From: an uncultured Lachnospiraceae bacterium
GTDB lineage: Bacteria; Bacillota; Clostridia; Lachnospirales; Lachnospiraceae
Assembly: GCA_947177445.1 (NCBI GenBank)
Contig: CAMWUL010000034.1
Coordinates: 1 to 34,037 of the forward strand
Reading direction: 5' to 3'
DNA length: 34,037 nt
Shown: in pieces, positions 21,123-28,099 of the stretch
Numbering within the stretch: the first letter of the stretch is position 1
Layout: each line of letters begins with the position of its first letter
Translations under genes and position numbers: made by a program
Notes under the pieces: model-generated
What the model saw: only the letters and a program-made list of their open reading frames with translations
Database searches by the model: none
What the model was told of the DNA's origin: nothing

Positions 21123-21893
21123 ATGGAGATCAGAGAATTTGCAGATATGCATAAACTTGAAAAAATTCTTTCAAATTGGGCATTGGCCACAGGGCTTGCC
21201 GTGACGGTTCAGGGAACGGACGGAAGGGATATATCCCGCAGCTATAACGCCACTGATTTTTGCACCAAGCTGACCAGGGGGAGCAGCGAGGGAAGCGTCA
21301 GGTGCGAGAGATGCGACAGAGAGGAAAAAGGCGTATACCGGTGTCATGCCGGACTGACGGATTTCAATATTCCGCTGGAGGCAGACGGGATCCGGGTAGG
21401 GGCCGCAGTGGGAGGCCAGGTGCTTTCCGCACAGCCGGATGAAGGGAGATTCCGGCAGCTGGCAGAGGATCTTGGTGTGGATGAGGACAAATACATAGAT
21501 GCGCTCAGAAAGGTGAATGTGCGCTCTGAGGAGGGCATTAAAGCCGCCGTGGAGCTGCTGGGAGAGACACTGAATACTTTCTTAAGCGTGCAGTATGAGA
21601 GGAGCCAGAACGGCGGATCACTGCAGAAGCTGGCAGACGGGGCGGAAAAAACCCACCAGCTGGTAGAGCAGATTACAGAAAAAACAGAGGCCTTGAAGGC
21701 TTTGCAGAATAAGCAGAAGATTTTGGCCCTGAACGCCAGCATCGAGGCAGCCAGAGCCGGAGAAAAGGGTGCAGGCTTTTCCGTGGTGGCCAAGGAGGTT
21801 GGGAAGCTTTCCGAACAGAGTACCGTTGTCAATAAGGAGATCGAGAGCCTTGTGGTGAGCATTTCCGAGGCGGTGGAGGCCATGAAGCGGTAA
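21123..21893 (+). CDS. Soluble sensor: PocR domain plus short methyl-accepting chemotaxis signalling tip
   Basis: The protein has 256 residues from the ATG at 21123, with GGAGGGAG just before it and one base after the upstream stop. Residues about 5-155 match the PocR sensory domain, with cysteines at 47, 61, 64 and 74 (FCTKL, RCERC, YRCHAG). Residues about 165-255 are a coiled coil containing the chemoreceptor hairpin tip: [21 protein letters not shown] and [13 protein letters not shown]. There is no membrane helix and no HAMP domain, and the coiled-coil arms are far shorter than in normal receptors. PocR is known as the sensor of the propanediol-utilisation activator, and rhamnose breakdown yields lactaldehyde and 1,2-propanediol. 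Sensing such a product and signalling to CheA/CheW, or to the coupled AraC protein, is inference. Confidence 0.85.
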   Translation: MEIREFADMHKLEKILSNWALATGLAVTVQGTDGRDISRSYNATDFCTKLTRGSSEGSVRCERCDREEKGVYRCHAGLTDFNIPLEADGIRVGAAVGGQVLSAQPDEGRFRQLAEDLGVDEDKYIDALRKVNVRSEEGIKAAVELLGETLNTFLSVQYERSQNGGSLQKLADGAEKTHQLVEQITEKTEALKALQNKQKILALNASIEAARAGEKGAGFSVVAKEVGKLSEQSTVVNKEIESLVVSISEAVEAMKR

Positions 21894-21916
21894 CGCAGCA
21901 GATTTGCGGTGCAAAT

Positions 21917-21950
21917 AAAGACACTTTTTACACAAAAGGTGTCTTTTTTT
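21917..21950 (+). terminator. Terminator after the AraC/PocR gene pair
   Basis: AAAGACAC pairs with GTGTCTTT, extended by T/A pairs across one mismatch, and is followed by a run of seven T's. It separates the regulator genes from rhaB, which therefore needs its own promoter. Confidence 0.85.
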
Positions 21951-21974
21951 GTGCCCTTTTTTGTGTTAAGCTCA

Positions 21975-22014
21975 AGTCAAGGTTCCATGGATGCAGGCAT
22001 CCGGGACTTTGACT
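21975..22014. promoter_or_regulatory. Nested palindrome upstream of rhaB, candidate operator
   Basis: The outer arms AGTCAAGGTTCC (21975-21986) and GGGACTTTGACT (22003-22014) match at 10 of 12 paired positions. Between them an inner dyad GGATGC-AG-GCATCC (21989-22002) shares almost the same centre. It lies between the regulator terminator and rhaB, about 45 bases before the rhaB start. The right arm ends TTTGACT, a possible -35. It may be the binding site for the AraC-type regulator or another rhamnose regulator, or an RNA hairpin in the leader. Confidence 0.6.
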
Positions 22015-22059
22015 CATTGCTTGCAGGAATCAAGGTGATCGGGGAAGGAGATGATAGGG

Positions 22060-23493
22060 ATGAATTTATGTAGTCAAATACGGTCCGCTTCCACAGGGGC
22101 GTACCACTTGGCTGTGGATATCGGCGCTTCCAGCGGAAGGCATATCCTGGCACGGCTTGAGGACGGAAAAATGGAGTTGGAGGAAATCCACCGCTTTCCC
22201 AACGGGATGATAAAAAAAGACGGGGAGAACGTTTGGGATGTGGATGAACTGTTCGCTCAGATCAAGACCGGCATGAAAAAATGTGCGGAGCTTGGGAAGC
22301 TCCCGGTCAGCGTGGGGGTGGATACCTGGGGAGTGGATTTTGTGCTGTTGGATGGGGAAGGCAGGCGTATCGGCAATGCGGCGGCCTACCGGGACGGCAG
22401 AACCAGGGATATGGACCAGGAGGTGTACCGGGTGATTGGAGAGGATGCTCTGTATGCCAGGACCGGGATTCAAAAGCAGATTTATAATACAATCTATCAG
22501 CTGATGGCCCTTAAGGTGAAAAAGCCGGAACAGCTGGCGTCGGCCAAAATGCTGTTGATGATGCCGGATTATTTCCACTATCTTCTTTCGGGGGAGGCGG
22601 CGGCGGAGTATACCAACGCAACCACCGGACAGCTGGTAAGTCCGGAGACCAAGGATTGGGACAGGGAGCTGATTGAACGTTTAGGCTATCCCCAGGAGAT
22701 TTTTCAAAAGCTCGTTACTCCCGGAACGATTCTGGGGGATCTGCGGAAAGAGATTCAGGAGGAGGTGGGATTCAACTGTAAGGTAGTGGCTCCTGCTACT
22801 CACGATACGGCGTCCGCCGTAATCGCAGTGCCGGCAAAGGACGGGGATTCTCTGTATATCAGCTCGGGAACCTGGTCGCTGATGGGAACCGAGCTTTTGC
22901 AGGCAAACTGCTCTCCGGAGAGCAAAGCCAGTAACCTTACCAACGAGGGCGGCTATGGCTATCGTTTCCGCTTTTTGAAAAATATTATGGGACTTTGGAT
23001 GATCCAGTCCGTAAAGAAGGAGATCGGAGAGGGGCTGAGCTACGGCGAGATCTGTGAGCAGGCCTCCCGGTGCAGTATTCCTTCCATCGTGGACTGCAAC
23101 GATGACCGATTTCTTGCGCCGGACAATATGACCCGGGAGGTGCAGGCGGCCTGCAGGGAATCCGGCCAGCAGATTCCTCAGGGAATTGCAGAAGTGGCAG
23201 GGGTGATTTATAACAGTCTGGCAAGGTGCTATGCGAAGACCATTGGAGAGATTGCGGGCATCACCGGACAGAAATATGACCGGATCCACATAGTGGGAGG
23301 CGGTGCAAATGCGGACTATTTGAACCGGCTGACGGCCCGGGCCACAGGACTTCCCGTATATGCCGGCCCTACGGAAGCCACAGCTATCGGGAACCTGGCA
23401 GTGCAGATGCTGGCCATGGGAGAACTGTCAGACCTGGAGGATATCAGGGACTGTGTGTACAGATCCTTCCCGGTAGAAAAATTTGGAGAATAG
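22060..23493 (+). CDS. rhaB: Rhamnulokinase
   Basis: This 477-residue FGGY-family kinase phosphorylates L-rhamnulose at C1 using ATP. The N-terminal ATPase motif is in HLAVDIGASSGRHILARL, and SVGVDTWGVDFVLLD is typical of rhamnulokinase. The second domain has YISSGTWSLMGTEL and HIVGGGANADYLNRL, the adenosine motif. Length fits RhaB (about 470-490). I chose the ATG at 22060, nine bases after AAGGAG; the ATG at 22051 touches that site. The 190-base gap to rhaA is filled by a degenerate repeat rather than a terminator, so rhaB, rhaA and rhaD probably form one operon. Confidence 0.95.
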   Translation: MNLCSQIRSASTGAYHLAVDIGASSGRHILARLEDGKMELEEIHRFPNGMIKKDGENVWDVDELFAQIKTGMKKCAELGKLPVSVGVDTWGVDFVLLDGEGRRIGNAAAYRDGRTRDMDQEVYRVIGEDALYARTGIQKQIYNTIYQLMALKVKKPEQLASAKMLLMMPDYFHYLLSGEAAAEYTNATTGQLVSPETKDWDRELIERLGYPQEIFQKLVTPGTILGDLRKEIQEEVGFNCKVVAPATHDTASAVIAVPAKDGDSLYISSGTWSLMGTELLQANCSPESKASNLTNEGGYGYRFRFLKNIMGLWMIQSVKKEIGEGLSYGEICEQASRCSIPSIVDCNDDRFLAPDNMTREVQAACRESGQQIPQGIAEVAGVIYNSLARCYAKTIGEIAGITGQKYDRIHIVGGGANADYLNRLTARATGLPVYAGPTEATAIGNLAVQMLAMGELSDLEDIRDCVYRSFPVEKFGE

Positions 23494-23672
23494 ATAAAAA
23501 CTCGGAGAAGCAGGTAAAGATCTGGAGAACAGTAAAAATTGGAAAACAGATAAAAGAATCCAGAACAGGTAAAAACTGGAGAACAGATAAAAAACGAGAA
23601 CAGCTAAAGAAATCGAGAAATGGGAAAATAGGAATAATATCGAGAATATGTAAAAAAACGGAAATAGGAAAG
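23485..23672 (+). repeat. Degenerate purine-rich tandem repeat between rhaB and rhaA
   Basis: About ten units resembling GGAGAACAGATAAAAACT recur every 17-20 bases, with GGAGA or GAGAA starts near 23485, 23504, 23524, 23541, 23561, 23578, 23595, 23614, 23641 and 23659. The plus strand is almost free of C and poor in T. The first unit overlaps the rhaB stop codon and the last merges into the rhaA ribosome binding site. No gene is present in any frame. The repeat offers many Shine-Dalgarno-like GGAGA sites in what should be one mRNA. Confidence 0.8.
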
Positions 23673-23683
23673 GATGAGGAAAA

Positions 23684-24940
23684 ATGACAGCAGCAGAAAG
23701 ATATGAATCGGCAAAAGAGATCTATAAGTCCTACGGTGTGGATGTGGAAGCGGCCATGAGCAGATTGATGGAGGCTCCCGTGTCCTTGCACTGTTGGCAG
23801 GGAGACGACGTGACCGGGTTCGACCATGACGGTCCCTTAACCGGCGGGATCCAGACTACCGGCGATTACCCGGGCAAGGCCAGGACACCAAAGCAGCTGA
23901 TGCAGGACATGGACAAGGCGCTGAGCCTGATGCCCGGAAAGAAGAAGCTGAACCTCCATGCCAGCTATGCTGTTTTTGAGGAAGGCGAATTTGCGGACCG
24001 GGACAAGCTGGAGCCCAGGCATTTTCAAAAGTGGGTGGAGTTTGCAAAGGAGAGAAACATGGGAATCGACTTCAATCCTACATTTTTCTCTCATGATAAG
24101 GTGAAGGACGGCCTTACTCTGAGCAGTCCCGACGAGGCTGTCAGGAGGTTCTGGATCGATCACGGCAGGGCATGCATCCGCATCTCCCAGTATTTTGCGG
24201 AAGAGACAGGGGTTCCCTGCGTCATGAATATCTGGACGGGAGACGGATATAAGGATGTGCCCGCTGACCGAATGGGGCCCAGGATGAGATATAAGGAGTC
24301 TATCGAGGCAATTCTTTCCGAGCCCTTTGACAGAAGCAAGGTAAAGCCCTGTGTGGAATCCAAGGTGTTCGGTATCGGAGTGGAGGCATTTACGGCGGGA
24401 AGTGCCGAGTTTACCCTGAGCTTTGCCGCCACTCATGAAGGATGTCTGCCGTTGATGGATAACGGTCACTATCATCCCACAGAGGTGGTATCCGATAAGA
24501 TCCCGGCGCTTCTGTGCTTTTTCCCGGAGATTGCCCTGCATATCACCCGGCCCATCCGCTGGGACAGCGATCATGTGGTGCTCTTTGACGATGAAACCAA
24601 AGAAATGGCAAAGGAGATCGTAAGATGCGGCGGACTGGACCGCGTATACATGGCGCTAGATTATTTTGACGCCAGCATCAATCGTGTCTCTGCCTGGGCT
24701 ATGGGCTTCCGCAGCTGGCAGAAGGCTCTGCTGGCGGCGCTCTGCACACCCAATGCCGCGCTGAAGCAGCTGCAGGACGAGAACCGCATGACGGAGCTGA
24801 TGGTAGAGCAGGAGGCGGTGAAGACACTTCCTTTGGGAGATATCTGGAACGAATACTGCCGGCGCTGCGGCGTGGTATCCGATAAAGAGTTTTACGGCGA
24901 GATCAAAAGGTACGAGGATACCGTATTGGCAGCAAGGTAA
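23684..24940 (+). CDS. rhaA: L-rhamnose isomerase
   Basis: This 418-residue protein matches RhaA along its whole length (family about 415-420). It interconverts L-rhamnose and L-rhamnulose in a TIM barrel with two divalent metal ions. Recognisable segments are VSLHCWQGDDVTGFD near residue 33, LNLHASYAVFE near 90, GIDFNPTFFSHDKVKDG (about 126-142), MNIWTGDGYKD and the metal-binding DNGHYHPTE (about 260-268). AGGAAAGGATGAGG lies directly before the start, so it is efficiently translated despite the unusual spacer before it. Confidence 0.97.
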   Translation: MTAAERYESAKEIYKSYGVDVEAAMSRLMEAPVSLHCWQGDDVTGFDHDGPLTGGIQTTGDYPGKARTPKQLMQDMDKALSLMPGKKKLNLHASYAVFEEGEFADRDKLEPRHFQKWVEFAKERNMGIDFNPTFFSHDKVKDGLTLSSPDEAVRRFWIDHGRACIRISQYFAEETGVPCVMNIWTGDGYKDVPADRMGPRMRYKESIEAILSEPFDRSKVKPCVESKVFGIGVEAFTAGSAEFTLSFAATHEGCLPLMDNGHYHPTEVVSDKIPALLCFFPEIALHITRPIRWDSDHVVLFDDETKEMAKEIVRCGGLDRVYMALDYFDASINRVSAWAMGFRSWQKALLAALCTPNAALKQLQDENRMTELMVEQEAVKTLPLGDIWNEYCRRCGVVSDKEFYGEIKRYEDTVLAAR

Positions 24941-24961
24941 ACCTGATTCAGGAGGAAGAAA

Positions 24962-25822
24962 ATGAACAGTATATTTGGCGTGAAGGTGATGGAAGACTAT
25001 ATCCGTATGTGTCACGATGGCGTGAGGCAGGGATGGCATGAGAGAAACGGCGGAAATCTGACCTACCGCATGAAGGAGGAAGAGGTGGCGGAATGCCGCC
25101 CCTACTTCCGTGAAGAGCCGGGACCCTGGGTAAAAATGGGGGTGGAAGCTGACAATTTGAAGAAAGAGTACTTTATCGCTACCGGCAGCGGTAAATTTTT
25201 GCAGAATGTGGGGCTGGAACCCCAAAACAGTATCTGCATCGTGGAGATCAATGCTGCGGGGGATGCTTACCGCATTGTGTGGGGACTGGAAAACGGTGGA
25301 CGTCCCACCAGTGAATTTCCAACTCATTTCATGAACCATTCCGTGAGAAAACGGGTTACGGACGGGGCCAACCGGGTGATCTATCATGCGCATACGCCTT
25401 ATGTGATCGCGCTGACCTATGTATTGCCGCTGAAAGCGGAGGTATTCACTAGAATGCTGTGGAAAAGCGCCACGGAATGCTGCGTGGTATTTCCCGGAGG
25501 CGTGGGCGTGGTGCCCTGGATGGTTCCCGGAGGCCCTGAGATCGCAAAAGCCACCTGCAGTCTTATGGAAAAATATGATGCCGCCATCTGGGCCTTTCAC
25601 GGACTATTTGTGTCAGGCCCGGATTTTGACACCGCCTTTGGTCTGATGCACACCATTGAAAAGGCGGCGCAGATCGCCTCTATCGCCCTGGCCGCCACCG
25701 GGGGCAGACCCTTACGCCAGGTGATTACCGATGACAACCTGCGGGATATCGGAAGAGAATTCGGAGTGTCCCTGAATGAGGAGATATTGAACTTCCGCTC
25801 AGAGGATGAGATGTATTGCTGA
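24962..25822 (+). CDS. rhaD: Rhamnulose-1-phosphate aldolase
   Basis: This 286-residue class II aldolase splits L-rhamnulose 1-phosphate into dihydroxyacetone phosphate and L-lactaldehyde. NGGNLTYRM (about 29-37) and ATGSGKFLQNV are substrate-loop motifs. The zinc ligands are expected in VIYHAHTPYVIAL (HAH, about 141-143) and IWAFHGLFVSG (about 212). E in PTSEFPTH is the catalytic region. CAGGAGGAAG precedes the ATG, 21 bases after the rhaA stop, so it is the third gene of the operon. It ends two bases from the convergent nucleotidyltransferase gene, with no obvious terminator between them. Mutarotase (rhaM), lactaldehyde reductase and transporter genes are absent from the visible operon. Confidence 0.96.
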   Translation: MNSIFGVKVMEDYIRMCHDGVRQGWHERNGGNLTYRMKEEEVAECRPYFREEPGPWVKMGVEADNLKKEYFIATGSGKFLQNVGLEPQNSICIVEINAAGDAYRIVWGLENGGRPTSEFPTHFMNHSVRKRVTDGANRVIYHAHTPYVIALTYVLPLKAEVFTRMLWKSATECCVVFPGGVGVVPWMVPGGPEIAKATCSLMEKYDAAIWAFHGLFVSGPDFDTAFGLMHTIEKAAQIASIALAATGGRPLRQVITDDNLRDIGREFGVSLNEEILNFRSEDEMYC

Positions 25823-25824
25823 CA

Positions 25825-26652
25825 TCACCACTCATTGATATTCGGTCTGGGAACACGCCACCATTGCTCGAAATCGGCGGTGTAGCGTGACAGAACCTGG
25901 CTCAGGTCCGTGGGAAAATGCCAGGAAGTGATCTCCATATAATATTTCACAAAGGCATCTCCGTCGGCCATGTCCAAGGATGCGGCGAATTTTTTCCCCA
26001 AATCGGTGAGCCTTGCCGTATCCTCAGATATGTATCCTACGAATTCCTCCAGCCTGCGGTTGCAGGGAAACAGGATTTCATTCTCCTGCAGAACCATCCG
26101 GTAAATGCTGTAAATGACCTCGCTTACGGCACGGAGCTTCATATATCCGTCTATGGGACAGCTTTTCAGGAAATAATAGTAGTTCAACCAGAAGTTGGAG
26201 TAAAAGGACAGCATCTTTTCCTCTTTTTCGGCTGTTTGAAAGACCGGGATTCCGGCGACGATGTTTTCAATCTCCGGATCCCGGGAAAACAGTACTCTTG
26301 CGCTCAGAAAGGCGTTTCGGGCAGGCTCGCTGCCTTTAACCGCCGCATCGTATAAAAACTGTTTTGTCATATATTTTACGTCAAAATATCCGCCGTCATA
26401 GGTACACAGTCCACCGATAGTCTCGGCAGTGGCGTTTTTTTCTGCTTTCACCTCATAATCCTGTTCTGACAGCACTGCCATGGCGTCCAGATCCGAATCC
26501 GGACGGGCACAGCCCTTGGCTACGGAACCACCCAGAATGAGAGCAATCACTTCTTTCTTTTCCTGAAAATAGGCTGTCATGTTTTTCAGGGACTCTCTGT
26601 GATGGGGATACATATTCTGCTGCAGTTCTTCTGGAGACATCGTTCTGCTCAT
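25825..26652 (-). CDS. Nucleotidyltransferase domain protein (Pol-beta fold, aminoglycoside adenylyltransferase-like)
   Basis: The protein has 275 residues from the ATG at 26652, which follows GGAAAGGAAGAGG. A GTG at 26712 is in frame but overlaps the upstream stop and adds a less typical N-terminus. LILGGSVAKGCARPDSDLD (about 38-56) is the nucleotidyltransferase motif GS-x10-D-x-D, with D54 and D56 as metal ligands. The rest is helical, ending with FEQWWRVPRPNINEW. The fold transfers nucleotides to small molecules or proteins; resistance-type adenylyltransferases are one example. I do not see enough to assign a substrate. It lies about 55 bases downstream of the PHP gene and is probably co-transcribed with it. 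Confidence 0.8.
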   Translation of the reverse strand: MSRTMSPEELQQNMYPHHRESLKNMTAYFQEKKEVIALILGGSVAKGCARPDSDLDAMAVLSEQDYEVKAEKNATAETIGGLCTYDGGYFDVKYMTKQFLYDAAVKGSEPARNAFLSARVLFSRDPEIENIVAGIPVFQTAEKEEKMLSFYSNFWLNYYYFLKSCPIDGYMKLRAVSEVIYSIYRMVLQENEILFPCNRRLEEFVGYISEDTARLTDLGKKFAASLDMADGDAFVKYYMEITSWHFPTDLSQVLSRYTADFEQWWRVPRPNINEW

Positions 26653-26708
26653 GTCCTCTTCCTTTCCACAATAATTACTTTTTGCTATCGGCCCTGCAGC
26701 CGCATGGT

Positions 26709-27422
26709 TCACAGACCTGACCGGATCAGTTCCGGGGGAAAGCCGATTTCCTTAACCAGCTTCAATGCTTCAGCTGCTTCTCCGATATGCTCCCGTCCAT
26801 GACTGTCGCTGGACAGAAGGATGGGACAGGAGAGGGATTCGCAGGCCTTCAGCATGCGGACCGCATTGGCGCGGCAGTCCCTGCGGTAACTGTCCGGCAG
26901 GAGCGATACATTGTTCAGCTCCGGCATAACGCCGCAGGCCGTGCAGGATTTCACCAGTTCCATATAGTCCACCGGAAAACGGGAGTCGTCACAGTGGCCG
27001 ATGATTTTTACACCGGGATGGTGCATGGCGCGGATGTAAGCCCGGGTATTTTCTTTGGCAGATCCTGCGGTATACACCGGGTGATGCATGCTGATGATAC
27101 AATAATCCAGCGCCCGCGCAATATCGTCGGGAATATCAAGGGTTCCCTCCCGGTCCAATATATTGGCCTCGGCGCCATAAAGCATACGGACACCGAAGCG
27201 CCTGGGCTCGCTAAGAGCGAGACCACGGAAATAAGACAGTCCGGCGCTGCCGGCACTGGCGGGTCCATGATCACTGATTCCCAGAGTCTCCATTTGGCGG
27301 AAAGAAGCTTCCTTTGCCAGATCGGTGATCCTGTCGTCAGTGCCGTGGCCGCTGGCGCAGGTATGGGTGTGCAGATCGGCTTTGAGATAAGTGTTTTCGG
27401 AATAATATTGTTTTTGGTTCAT
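26709..27422 (-). CDS. PHP domain phosphoesterase (YcdX/histidinol-phosphatase-like)
   Basis: The 237-residue product begins with the PHP metal-binding motif ADLHTHTCASGHGTD (H18 and H20). It continues with GISDHGPAS (about 47-55), ISMHHPVYT, GHCDDSRFP and LSSDSHGREHIGEA near the C-terminus, which provide the remaining metal ligands of a trinuclear PHP site. Length and motif order fit the YcdX-type phosphatases rather than HisK. No histidine genes are nearby, so a role in histidine synthesis is not supported. The start lies about 13 bases after AAAGGAAAC. It is downstream of the tRNA on the same strand. Confidence 0.85.
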   Translation of the reverse strand: MNQKQYYSENTYLKADLHTHTCASGHGTDDRITDLAKEASFRQMETLGISDHGPASAGSAGLSYFRGLALSEPRRFGVRMLYGAEANILDREGTLDIPDDIARALDYCIISMHHPVYTAGSAKENTRAYIRAMHHPGVKIIGHCDDSRFPVDYMELVKSCTACGVMPELNNVSLLPDSYRRDCRANAVRMLKACESLSCPILLSSDSHGREHIGEAAEALKLVKEIGFPPELIRSGL

Positions 27423-27454
27423 TGGAATCCATTTTGTTTCCTTTCCATAAAAAA

Positions 27455-27528
27455 TGGAAGCAAAGGGGCTCGAACCCTTGGCCTCCCGCTAGTCAGGCGA
27501 GCGCTCATCCCAGCTGAGCTATGCTTCC
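27455..27528 (-). tRNA. tRNA-Val (anticodon GAC)
   Basis: On the minus strand a complete cloverleaf can be drawn. The acceptor stem is GGAAGCA/TGCTTCC with discriminator A. The D arm is GCTC...GAGC, the anticodon stem CTCGC/GCGGG with loop CTGACTA, the five-base variable loop AGGCC, and the T arm AAGGG/CCCTT with loop TTCGAGC. The anticodon is GAC (valine). No CCA is encoded. Six T's follow at once and may end transcription. Position 37 reads U where a purine is nearly universal, so the identity should be confirmed with a covariance model. Confidence 0.85.
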
Positions 27529-27605
27529 ATGCCATAACTATAACACAACCAAGCGGAAAAGGGAAGTAAAATTTTAATAAATTGTACTGATTTTAGAATA
27601 GTATA

Positions 27606-27634
27606 TTGCATTATATAATAGCATATGATACAAT
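27606..27634 (+). promoter_or_regulatory. Promoter of the padR/DUF4097 operon with likely PadR site
   Basis: TTGCAT (27606-27611), a 17-base spacer and TACAAT (27629-27634) form a good promoter. The stretch from GTATATTGC to GCATATGATAC (27601-27631) is an imperfect AT-rich dyad covering it. PadR repressors usually bind at their own promoter, so autorepression is likely. Confidence 0.7.
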
Positions 27635-27702
27635 GATCCTGTCAAAGGAGCATAGCATTAACAGAGCTGGAGGCAAAATCGCGGAAAGGAGGTTTGTGCG
27701 GT

Positions 27703-28083
27703 ATGAACACACAGTTTAAAAAAGGCGCGTTGGAGTTATGTGTGCTTTCTCAGCTGGCGCAGGGAGATAAATATGGGTATGAGCTGACGGAAAGAATTTC
27801 GGGAGAAATGTCCATTGCCAGCGGGACCCTGTATCCTATTCTCAGAAAGCTGAAGGATGATAATCATGTGACGACATATCTTGTGGAATCGGAGTCGGGA
27901 CCGGCCAGGAAATATTACAGGCTGACCGACGGAGGAAGGAAGTATCAGAGGGATGTAAAGGCGGAATGGGAAAGATTTACGGCTTCTGTAAACCGATTGA
28001 TTGCAAAAACACCTGAAATATCCAAGGAGCAGGAAACACCGAAGGAGCCGGCAGCGGTGGTAAAAAATAACGTAAGAGATTGA
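27703..28083 (+). CDS. PadR family transcriptional regulator
   Basis: This 126-residue protein has a complete PadR winged helix. FKKGALELCVLSQL is the first helix, KYGYELTERI and GTLYPILRKLKDD hold the recognition helix (about 45-57), and GPARKYYRLTDGG is the wing (about 66-78). A C-terminal dimerisation helix follows, then a charged tail of about 20 residues. AGGAGG lies ten bases before the ATG at 27703. The gene is followed after 16 bases by a DUF1700/DUF4097 protein. PadR plus DUF1700 is a widespread Firmicutes pair linked to envelope-stress or antimicrobial responses. The signal is unknown. Confidence 0.93.
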   Translation: MNTQFKKGALELCVLSQLAQGDKYGYELTERISGEMSIASGTLYPILRKLKDDNHVTTYLVESESGPARKYYRLTDGGRKYQRDVKAEWERFTASVNRLIAKTPEISKEQETPKEPAAVVKNNVRD

Positions 28084-28099
28084 GAAGGAGGACAGGGAC

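Noticed and set aside
23485..23672. CRISPR array between rhaB and rhaA
   Set aside because: Units are 17-20 bp, diverged and adjacent, without unique spacers, and there are no cas genes.
23444..23827. Minus-strand phenylalanine- and leucine-rich frame across the rhaB-rhaA spacer
   Set aside because: The composition is the direct result of the A/G-rich repeats read backwards, with no plausible start.
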